Assembly: GCA_027000765.1 (NCBI GenBank) | Contig: JALTNJ010000116.1 | Location: 1-5,203, forward strand | Length of the DNA stretch: 5,203 nucleotides | DNA from: Nitrososphaeria archaeon | Lineage (GTDB): Archaea; Thermoproteota; Nitrososphaeria; Geothermarchaeales; JDFR-13 | Direction of reading: 5' to 3' | In this document: positions 1-4,782 of the stretch, piece after piece | How the letters are laid out: the number at the start of each line of letters is the position of its first letter | Numbering within the stretch: the first letter of the stretch is position 1 | Translations under genes and position numbers: made by a program | Notes under the pieces: model-generated | Database searches by the model: none | Told to the model about the DNA's origin: nothing | What the model saw: only the letters and a program-made list of their open reading frames with translations

Positions 1-95
1 GCAATAGAAAACGTACAGACCGGAGTCCCTTGAGGAGTAAATCTCACATCAGGGTCTCCCCCGAGATACCCTATGAGCATCGCTTTGTTTAACAT
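1..95 (-). CDS. ssb: Single-stranded DNA-binding protein, N-terminal part (runs off the window)
   Basis: Only the first 31 codons and two bases of the next are inside the window. The protein begins MLNKAMLIGYLGGDPDVRFT and continues PQGTPVCTFSIA. This is the classic opening of bacterial SSB: an M-x-N-K-x-x-L-I-G beta strand, then G-D-P-x-x-R-x-T and the x-x-G-x-x-V-x-x-F-S-I-A strand of the OB fold. SSB coats single-stranded DNA during replication, recombination and repair. The start is an ATG at 95-93 with an AGGAGG at 110-105, nine bases upstream. That site lies against the nrdJ stop codon at 116-114, so the two genes are co-transcribed and probably coupled. The usual Arg of the G-R-D-P motif is Gly here. 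The C-terminal acidic tip that recruits partner proteins is not visible. Identification is firm; an element-borne rather than housekeeping copy is inferred from the neighbours. Confidence 0.93.
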   Translation of the reverse strand, partial: MLNKAMLIGYLGGDPDVRFTPQGTPVCTFSI

Positions 96-113
96 TTTAT
101 TTTTCCTCCTTTT

Positions 114-2258
114 TTAGCACTTCGAGTAATCGCAACTTATACACTTCGTGCAGCCTTCCTGATACACCAATGTTAGTGTCCCACCACACTTGGGACAGGG
201 TATTTCAGGAAGGGCCACCTTTTTCCCCATGCTCTCCAGGCCCTTGATCAGTCCATCCTTCAGGGCCTTCAGTGGTGAAGTTATGTCCCCGTACTGAAGA
301 TAGCTTTTATCAAGCTGTTCCAGTATCTCTTCAATGGGAACTCCATACCTCAAGGCATGGGAGATGAGCCTTGTCACACAGTCTATCCATGCCCTGGACT
401 CCGCCAGAGGTGGAACGGTCACGAACACCTCTTTTGGAGTGCTATCCGTGTAGCCCAGATGGATATAATAGTTCCCTTCCTTGGTTTTTATCTTTACCCT
501 CTTCTCGTCGACCACGTCTGGCAACTTTCCACCATCCTTGCCGTTCTTACCCGTCGTGAGGACCTGTACCTTCCTGGAGCCATCACGGTAGACGGTGAGC
601 CCCTTACAGCCGAGTTCGTAGGCAAGAAGATATGCCTCTTTGACGTCTTCCCTGGTAGCACTATTTGGGAAGTTTATGGTCTTACTGACAGCATTGTCCG
701 TATTTCGCTGGAACGCTGCCTGCATCCTTATGTGCCACTCTGGGGACACATCATGGGCCGTAACGAACACCCTCTTCATGTTTTCGGGTAGGTCGACTGC
801 ATCGAGACGACCAGTTTCGGCTATTTTCTTCATGAGGTCCAGGCTGTAAAAGCCTTCCTCTTTGGCTGTCTCCTCGAATACGGGGTTCACTTCCACCAGT
901 TTTGCTCCATCGAGCACGTTGCGGGTGAATGCGAGAGCGAATACCGGCTCTATGCCCGAAGAGCATCCAGCTATGATAGATATGCTCCCTGTAGGGGCTA
1001 TGGTTGTAACCGTTGCGTTACGTATTCCCCGAGGGCCTACTGTCTCGTAGATGGAACCCTTGAAGTTGGGGAAGGGTCCTCTCTTTTCTGCAAGTCCAAT
1101 CGATGTCTCTTTGGCTTTCTTCTGTATGAAACGCATGAGGTCTCCCGCAAGCTCTAGCGCTCTTTCGGAATCATATGGTATGCGAAGCTTGAAAAGCATA
1201 TCCGCAAACCCCATGACTCCAAGCCCTATCTTGCGGTTCGCCTTTGCCATCTCCTCTATCTGCGGAAGAGGATAACGATTCACGTCTATCACGTTGTCCA
1301 GGAAGTGGACCGCGGTATTTACCGTTCTCTCCAGTTTCTGCCAGTCCACTTCGTATCTTCCGTCCGACTCTATGCACATATTGCTCAGGTTGATGGAACC
1401 GAGTACGCACGCCTCATAAGGAAGAAGAGGGACCTCTCCACAGGGGTTAGTCGCCTCTATCTCACCCACATGAGGAGTCGGATTGGCCTCATTCATCATG
1501 TCTATGAAAATAATACCTGGTTCTCCATTCCTCCATGCCTGTTCCACTATCCTGTCGAATACTTCTCTTGCCCTTAGTCTCTTCACGACCTTTCCCGTTC
1601 TTGGATTCACGAGTTCGTATTCCTCGTCTGCCTCGACTGCTTTCATGAACTTTTCCGTAAGAGCCACTGAGATGTTGAAGTTCTTTATTTTCCCTTCCTC
1701 GTCCTTGCAGGTTATGAACTCCAGAATGTCAGGATGGTCCACCCTCAGGATACCCATGTTGGCTCCCCTTCGGGTGCCTCCCTGTTTCACCTCTTCCGTG
1801 GATGCATCGTAAACCTTCATAAATGATACCGGTCCTGATGCCACTCCCATGGTACTCTTGACCACGTCTCCTTTTGGACGAAGCCTTGAGAACGAAAACC
1901 CTGTCCCACCACCTGACTGATGAATCAGAGCGGCGTTTTTGAGGGTCTCGTATATACTCCCGAGGTCGTCCTCTATTGGCAGGACGAAACACGCAGAGAG
2001 TTGACCCAGCTCTTTACCCGCATTCATCAGAGTGGGAGAGTTGGGAAGAAAGTCGAGATTGGACATGATCTCGTAAAACTTCTCGGCCGTCTTTTCCACG
2101 TCCGCGTTCTCATCGTACAGCTTGTCTGCACCTGCCACATGGCGGGCGACCCTCCAGAACATCTCCTCAGGAGTCTCGATGACCTCTCCGTGTTCATTCT
2201 TCCTCAGGTATCTTTCCCTGAGAACCTTCTTTGCATTCTCTGAAAGTTTTATACTCAC
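114..2258 (-). CDS. nrdJ: Adenosylcobalamin-dependent (class II) ribonucleoside-diphosphate reductase
   Basis: This enzyme reduces ribonucleotides to deoxyribonucleotides using a B12-derived radical, so it needs neither oxygen nor a separate radical subunit. The 714 residues open directly into the RNR N-terminal region; no ATP cone is seen. Active-site features: Cys90 in SACF, which pairs with Cys284 in YEACVLGS; the thiyl-radical Cys273 in NPCGE, flanked by Asn271 and Glu275; and the phosphate-binding APTGSIS at 421-427. Residues of about 585-655 look like the TSCPD-type domain common in NrdJ. The C-terminus is a zinc-ribbon/redox tail with Cys688, 691, 703, 706, 709 and 714. The start is a GTG preceded by AGGAGG (2271-2266) seven bases upstream within the sequence AGGAGGTGC. 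The gene looks intact. It heads an operon with ssb and lies just downstream of a terminator-like hairpin and leader, which suggests conditional expression. Cytoplasmic. Function is firm; no allosteric details can be read. Confidence 0.97.
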   Translation of the reverse strand: MSIKLSENAKKVLRERYLRKNEHGEVIETPEEMFWRVARHVAGADKLYDENADVEKTAEKFYEIMSNLDFLPNSPTLMNAGKELGQLSACFVLPIEDDLGSIYETLKNAALIHQSGGGTGFSFSRLRPKGDVVKSTMGVASGPVSFMKVYDASTEEVKQGGTRRGANMGILRVDHPDILEFITCKDEEGKIKNFNISVALTEKFMKAVEADEEYELVNPRTGKVVKRLRAREVFDRIVEQAWRNGEPGIIFIDMMNEANPTPHVGEIEATNPCGEVPLLPYEACVLGSINLSNMCIESDGRYEVDWQKLERTVNTAVHFLDNVIDVNRYPLPQIEEMAKANRKIGLGVMGFADMLFKLRIPYDSERALELAGDLMRFIQKKAKETSIGLAEKRGPFPNFKGSIYETVGPRGIRNATVTTIAPTGSISIIAGCSSGIEPVFALAFTRNVLDGAKLVEVNPVFEETAKEEGFYSLDLMKKIAETGRLDAVDLPENMKRVFVTAHDVSPEWHIRMQAAFQRNTDNAVSKTINFPNSATREDVKEAYLLAYELGCKGLTVYRDGSRKVQVLTTGKNGKDGGKLPDVVDEKRVKIKTKEGNYYIHLGYTDSTPKEVFVTVPPLAESRAWIDCVTRLISHALRYGVPIEEILEQLDKSYLQYGDITSPLKALKDGLIKGLESMGKKVALPEIPCPKCGGTLTLVYQEGCTKCISCDYSKC

Positions 2259-2283
2259 GATTGCACCTCCTTTCCAAAAATTG

Positions 2284-2320
2284 AAAAAGGCAGATGGTCC
2301 TCTATCTCCACCTGCCTTTT
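2284..2320 (-). terminator. Terminator-like hairpin in the nrdJ leader
   Basis: On the minus strand GGCAGGTGG (2316-2308) pairs with CCATCTGCC (2297-2289) over nine pairs, one of them G-U, around a ten-base loop. Flanking A/T pairs extend the stem, and a T5 run (2288-2284) follows. The nrdJ ribosome binding site begins only about a dozen bases later, so no promoter fits between hairpin and gene. The upstream operon already has its own terminator at 2391-2423. This hairpin is therefore more likely an attenuator or 5' stabilising structure of the nrdJ transcript than a simple gene-end terminator. The plus strand also has T4 after the stem, so it could act both ways. Confidence 0.7.
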
Positions 2321-2359
2321 CGTTTCCTACTGACGTTCGATCTATCTATGTATTACCTT
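2317..2359 (-). promoter_or_regulatory. Leader element of nrdJ: GGTAATA, 18-base spacer, CAGTAG, then hairpin
   Basis: Read on the minus strand, AAGGTAATA (2359-2351) is followed by 18 bases, CAGTAG (2332-2327), ten bases including ACGAA, and then the hairpin. The leader at 4825-4783 has the same parts at the same spacings: 29 of 43 positions are identical without a gap. The GGTAATAYATA part could be a -10-like or phage-specific promoter core. No convincing TTGACA-like -35 lies at normal spacing. It could instead be an RNA element acting on the following hairpin. That it is regulatory is inferred from conservation and position. Confidence 0.45.
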
Positions 2360-2370
2360 TTTCACCAGTG

Positions 2371-2387
2371 TGTCGCTAAAATCGACA
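2371..2387. repeat. Short inverted repeat, possible operator
   Basis: TGTCG and CGACA flank a seven-base centre, forming a 17-base palindrome-like site. It lies between the terminator T-run of the upstream operon and the GGTAATA element of the nrdJ leader, where a repressor could act. The leader before the 50-residue gene has no equivalent, so if it is functional it is specific to nrdJ. Five-base arms can arise by chance. Confidence 0.25.
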
Positions 2388-2390
2388 AAG

Positions 2391-2423
2391 AAAAAGGCGC
2401 CCAGAACGAACACCAGGCGCCTT
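2391..2423 (-). terminator. Intrinsic terminator of the five-gene operon
   Basis: On the minus strand AAGGCGCC (2423-2416) pairs perfectly with GGCGCCTT (2401-2394) around a 14-base loop, followed by a T run (TTTTTCTTTG). It lies about 50 bases past the stop of the 143-residue gene and is a textbook Rho-independent terminator for that operon. Confidence 0.85.
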
Positions 2424-2472
2424 CCATGAGGTAAAGGAGGAAAAAGGGGTATATTACCGTATTACCTGCTCC
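2424..2472 (-). promoter_or_regulatory. Tandem GGTAATAC/GGTAATAT and anti-Shine-Dalgarno-like pyrimidine tract
   Basis: Directly after the stop of the 143-residue gene the minus strand carries two head-to-tail copies of an 8-base unit, GGTAATAC (2466-2459) and GGTAATAT (2458-2451). A pyrimidine tract follows, containing TTTTTCCTCCTTT (2445-2433), and then the terminator. The motif matches the core of the two leader elements. If it is a promoter, the product would be a short RNA of very roughly 50 to 70 bases ending at the terminator. Its CCTCCTTT could pair with ribosome binding sites. No open reading frame is seen here. Function is inferred only. Confidence 0.35.
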
Positions 2473-2904
2473 CTAAAAACTACACTCTATGTCGTGAGTT
2501 CGCATTACCTTCAACCCGGTACACTTGAGGAACTCGACGAGGTCCTCTACTGCATATATTTCGGGTATGAACCGGTATCCATTCTTGAGCTCAACGGGCT
2601 CTTTCTCCCTGCCCTGTCTGAACCGGTTCCTTATCATCTTCTTGAAACACTCTATCCTTCTTTCTATCACGGTTTCATCGCCATCAGACTCAATCGGTTC
2701 ATCTGATTCAGTGGCTATGACCAACACTCCGTTTACCACATTACTCTCGGTACTATCATACAAAGTGACAACTATGAAATTACCGAGGAGTGTATTTATA
2801 GCTTCTTCGAAGTAAGGAGTATCCTTACCACGGGGACGCCCTTCACTGTTATAGGCGTATGAATGAAGAACTTTTGTTATCTCTTTTATCGAAAACCTTC
2901 CCAT
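2473..2904 (-). CDS. Hypothetical protein, 143 residues, last gene of the operon
   Basis: I do not recognise this family. The start is an ATG with AAGGAGG (2916-2910) five bases upstream; that site overlaps the stop of the preceding 64-residue gene, so the pair is translationally linked. The protein appears soluble, with no signal peptide or membrane segment. Visible parts: a basic N-terminal third (KEITKVLHSYAY, GRPRGKD), a hydrophobic strand-turn-strand stretch of about residues 42-64 (NFIVVTLYD, VNGVLVIATES), a very acidic loop at 66-77 (ESDEPIESDGDE), a basic helix-like segment at 81-101 (RRIECFKKM, IRNRFRQGRE) and a C-terminal region with DLVEFLKCTGLKV. Cys86, 128 and 141 form no obvious metal site. 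A small DNA- or protein-binding accessory factor is possible. Being co-transcribed with an ArdC-like gene makes it a candidate anti-defence or establishment gene, by position only. Confidence 0.85.
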   Translation of the reverse strand: MGRFSIKEITKVLHSYAYNSEGRPRGKDTPYFEEAINTLLGNFIVVTLYDSTESNVVNGVLVIATESDEPIESDGDETVIERRIECFKKMIRNRFRQGREKEPVELKNGYRFIPEIYAVEDLVEFLKCTGLKVMRTHDIECSF

Positions 2905-2917
2905 AAGAACCTCCTTC

Positions 2918-3112
2918 TTAGTCTAAATATCCGGTTGGAAGATATGTGAAATCTTCTATATACCATGACTCGCAATTCGGGCTGGACATCGGCGAGCGTT
3001 TGGGTTTGATTCCATTTTCTTTGCAGTACTTCAGTAAAGCACTTCTGCTCTCAAGCTTCAGTATTTTGTGACTACAGTTATCAATCAAATCACACTTGAT
3101 TGGTTTTGCCAT
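2918..3112 (-). CDS. Hypothetical small protein, 64 residues, four cysteines
   Basis: Unrecognised. The ATG at 3112 follows AAAGGAGGGA (3130-3121) with eight bases between. The ribosome binding site directly abuts the stop of the ArdC-like gene at 3132, and the gene's own stop lies within the ribosome binding site of the next gene, so it is clearly an operon member. The protein is small, basic and soluble, with cysteines at 7, 13, 30 and 47. The layout C-x5-C plus two further Cys does not match a common zinc finger. A helix is likely around residues 22-34 (SRSALLKYCKENG), followed by a basic turn KPKRSP and an aromatic C-terminal end (SWYIEDFTYL). No function can be assigned. Confidence 0.8.
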   Translation of the reverse strand: MAKPIKCDLIDNCSHKILKLESRSALLKYCKENGIKPKRSPMSSPNCESWYIEDFTYLPTGYLD

Positions 3113-3131
3113 TACACTTCTCCCTCCTTTC

Positions 3132-3983
3132 CTAAAAGTTTTCTACCATCCGATAATCGGCCATATCGCCAACCCTATCGGATATTCGTTCCACTATACC
3201 GACCACATACTCCATGAATTCGATTGGCCTGGATTCGAACATTCCGAGATAGACCGCAGACCCCTTGAGATTGTCTATCCCGTACATGCCTGCCAGAATA
3301 TAGGCAACCGTTTCTGCAATGACATCCTTTTCTTCCCTGCCTTTCACCTTTTCGGGCGTCTCTATATGAGCCAGCTCATGAAAAAGGGTTACGATCTTCG
3401 TCTTCAAGTCGTGAGCATTGTTTATCTGGATATGCTTCTCTCCCCTGACCACAGCAAAGCCGTATTCGTTATAGGGCAAGGAAGTCTCCTTGACCGGAAC
3501 TGGCGAGGTCTCTATGAGCCTATGGTAAAGCTCCTTGAGCGACACGTTTCCTTTCACCTCAGGCGCTGGAAGAGGGGCAAGGTCTTCTGGTAAGGGTTCG
3601 CCTTCCGTCTGAGACACATCCCACACTGGACGCATGATGAATCCTTTGAGCACCTCTTCAGTCTTTGTTTCTTTCTTCTCCGAATCACTATCGGTCTCTG
3701 ATTCTACTTTTACTTCTATTTTCTTGAACCACGGTACGAATATCCATATTGCCCGTTCACCCTTTCTGACTCTTCTACCCAGACTGTTCCACTTCTTCAT
3801 TCCAGCAACGAGTGTCGCGTTTGGTCTTTGCATATAGATGAGCATCGTGTTGAAGATGCTGTAATTCCTGAAGTATCTTCTGAACCTCAGAAATTGCTCC
3901 AGATCGGCAGGCGTCAAGGCCCTTATCCCGTCCTCTAAACGAGACATATACTCCTTTATCTTTTCTCTCATCTTCTTTCCCAT
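3132..3983 (-). CDS. ArdC-like antirestriction protein: ssDNA-binding N-domain plus HExxH metallopeptidase domain
   Basis: The 283 residues form a two-domain protein of the ArdC type. Residues 5-90 match the ArdC N-terminal domain: a helical start, FRNYSIFNTMLI (38-49) and WNSLGRRVRKGERAIWIFVP (65-84). After a highly charged insert (91-112) comes the family signature VWDVSQTEGEPLPE (120-133) and a proline-rich linker. The C-terminal half is a zinc-dependent gluzincin-like domain with HELAH (His202, Glu203, His206) and a likely third ligand, Glu224, in VIAETVAY. ArdC proteins are carried by plasmids, integrative elements and phages, and protect incoming DNA from restriction. The role of the protease motif is poorly understood. 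The ATG at 3983 lies downstream of GGGGG (3996-3992), which overlaps the nuclease stop codon. An internal ATG (residue 5) is an alternative. Cytoplasmic. Family assignment is strong; antirestriction activity is inferred. Confidence 0.88.
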   Translation of the reverse strand: MGKKMREKIKEYMSRLEDGIRALTPADLEQFLRFRRYFRNYSIFNTMLIYMQRPNATLVAGMKKWNSLGRRVRKGERAIWIFVPWFKKIEVKVESETDSDSEKKETKTEEVLKGFIMRPVWDVSQTEGEPLPEDLAPLPAPEVKGNVSLKELYHRLIETSPVPVKETSLPYNEYGFAVVRGEKHIQINNAHDLKTKIVTLFHELAHIETPEKVKGREEKDVIAETVAYILAGMYGIDNLKGSAVYLGMFESRPIEFMEYVVGIVERISDRVGDMADYRMVENF

Positions 3984-3995
3984 GATTACGACCCC

Positions 3996-4532
3996 CTATT
4001 TGGATTTTCTATGTTTCCTGAACTGTGAGGGAGTTATGACTTCATCAAGTATCCACATGCCCTTTTTGGACCTCTTTGCCGAATCGAGGGCCCTGTAAAG
4101 CTCATCTCGATACTTCTCGTAGTCATCGGCATAATAGGATACTGCCAATCCCTCTCTCACCAGAGTAACGTTTATATTTTCACCGTCCTGAGTGAATACG
4201 AATCCCAGTATCCTGCGATACCGATCTGTCCCATAGGTTTCTATCTTCACCGTCGTCGTCAAAACCTTTCTTACGAGAAGATCACGCGCATCCTCGGCAA
4301 AAGGCTGTCCCTTGTGAATCACCTTCCCTGTTTTTCGATTGACGACGCTCCTTTCAGGGGCGTCTACCCCGGCAAGACGAACCTTCAAAATTGTCTGATT
4401 GGAAGTCCTGACGTACAGGGTATCGCCATCCACCACCTTGAATACCAGACCTTCTATGACTCTACCGGCATGCGACAGAGATAAAGCACCGAATAGAAAG
4501 AAAAGCACGAAAACCAGTATCTTTCGTCTCAT
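3996..4532 (-). CDS. Secreted staphylococcal-nuclease-like (thermonuclease, SNase family) protein
   Basis: From the chosen ATG the protein has 178 residues. It starts with a Sec signal peptide, MRRKILVFVLFFLFGALSLS followed by HA, with a likely cut near residue 22. The mature part is a single SNase domain: VDGDT (Asp35, Asp37), VRLAGVDAPE with Arg52, Asp57 and Glu60, and TDRYRR with Arg107. Asp37, Arg52, Asp57, Glu60 and Arg107 line up with Asp21, Arg35, Asp40, Glu43 and Arg87 of staphylococcal nuclease, so the Ca2+-dependent phosphodiesterase site looks complete. It should cut DNA or RNA outside the cytoplasmic membrane. The ATG at 4532 sits six bases from AAAGGAG (4545-4539). The adjacent ATG at 4535 is only three bases away, and a GTG at 4559 lies inside the upstream hairpin and is rejected. 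It is second in the operon, with a terminator-like hairpin directly before its ribosome binding site. Confidence 0.93.
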   Translation of the reverse strand: MRRKILVFVLFFLFGALSLSHAGRVIEGLVFKVVDGDTLYVRTSNQTILKVRLAGVDAPERSVVNRKTGKVIHKGQPFAEDARDLLVRKVLTTTVKIETYGTDRYRRILGFVFTQDGENINVTLVREGLAVSYYADDYEKYRDELYRALDSAKRSKKGMWILDEVITPSQFRKHRKSK

Positions 4533-4538
4533 CATGCA

Positions 4539-4545
4539 CTCCTTT
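4539..4545 (-). promoter_or_regulatory. Ribosome binding site of the nuclease gene, complementary to the upstream hairpin loop
   Basis: AAAGGAG on the minus strand. It decides the start codon: spacing is three bases to the first ATG and six to the second. The same seven bases are complementary to CTCCTTT at 4570-4564, which is six loop bases plus one stem base of the hairpin just upstream. A pseudoknot could hide this site. Confidence 0.6.
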
Positions 4546-4549
4546 CCTG

Positions 4550-4582
4550 AAAAAGCCACGGGTAAAGGAGCTACCCGTGGCT
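4550..4582 (-). terminator. Terminator-like hairpin over the end of the 50-residue gene
   Basis: On the minus strand AGCCACGGGTA (4582-4572) pairs perfectly over 11 bases with TACCCGTGGCT (4564-4554) around the loop GCTCCTT. Only four T residues follow the stem (4553-4550), so it may be a leaky terminator. The TAG stop of the 50-residue gene (4573-4571) sits at the loop edge of the stem, and the nuclease ribosome binding site begins five bases after the T run. Termination here would cut off the nuclease, ArdC-like and two orphan genes. No promoter fits between hairpin and nuclease gene. Confidence 0.7.
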
Positions 4583-4723
4583 AATCACTGTTACTTCTTC
4601 TGGAGGAGAAACCCTCTTCCATGCGGGAAAGAGGAATGCCTGGTCCTCCAGAAACTTCTCGAGCTCTCTATCATAAGCCTCTTCTGGGCTTATGACCTCT
4701 TTTACACCCATTACATCCATCAT
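4571..4723 (-). CDS. Hypothetical small acidic protein, 50 residues, first gene of the operon
   Basis: This short gene reads MMDVMGVKEVISPEEAYDRE, then LEKFLEDQAFLFPAWKRVSP and PEEVTVISHG. It has a very strong ribosome binding site, AGGAGG (4736-4731), seven bases from the ATG in the context AGGAGGTGCAACC, nearly the same as at nrdJ (AGGAGGTGCAATC). The protein is acidic and soluble, with a likely helix around residues 13-28, an aromatic FLFPAW patch and a proline break. It has no signal peptide or cysteines, and I recognise no family. Its TAG stop lies inside the hairpin before the nuclease gene, so its translation could control that hairpin. It could be a functional small protein or mainly a regulatory leader peptide. 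The ribosome binding site, conserved leader and uninterrupted frame make real translation likely. Confidence 0.75.
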   Translation of the reverse strand: MMDVMGVKEVISPEEAYDRELEKFLEDQAFLFPAWKRVSPPEEVTVISHG

Positions 4724-4737
4724 GGTTGCACCTCCTC

Positions 4738-4782
4738 AAAAAAAAAATAGCCCTTTCAGGACATTTTCTTCCTGAAAGGGCT
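4738..4782 (-). terminator. Strong hairpin with T10 tract in the leader of the 50-residue gene
   Basis: On the minus strand AGCCCTTTCAGGA (4782-4770) pairs perfectly over 13 bases with TCCTGAAAGGGCT (4761-4749) around an eight-base loop. An A and then ten T residues (4747-4738) follow. The ribosome binding site of the 50-residue gene starts immediately afterwards. The upstream gene already has its own terminator at 4832-4864, so this second one stands inside the leader of the following operon and should block it unless transcription reads through. The sequence supports an intrinsic terminator strongly; its regulation is inferred. Confidence 0.82.

Noticed and set aside
2351..2357. T7-type promoter suggested by TAATAC
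   Set aside because: Only the first six bases agree; the rest of the T7 consensus is absent.
357..2379. Several plus-strand open frames of 60 to 165 codons across the window
   Set aside because: They lie opposite the minus-strand genes, mostly lack ribosome binding sites and show no recognisable protein features. They are shadows.
2284..2390. Cobalamin riboswitch before the B12-dependent reductase
   Set aside because: The interval between the upstream terminator and the nrdJ start is about 130 bases, too short for the classic element, and no convincing B12 box is seen. GGACCATCTGCC in the hairpin only faintly resembles one, and the sister leader, which precedes a gene unrelated to B12, lacks it.
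2426..2450. Plus-strand ribosome-binding-like AAAGGAGGAAAAA as the start of a plus-strand gene
   Set aside because: No start codon follows at suitable distance. The tract is better explained on the minus strand next to the operon terminator.
4533..4559. Longer start (GTG at 4559) or first ATG (4535) for the nuclease
   Set aside because: The GTG is inside the terminator-like hairpin and upstream of the ribosome binding site. The first ATG is only three bases from AAAGGAG. The second gives six-base spacing and an ideal signal peptide.
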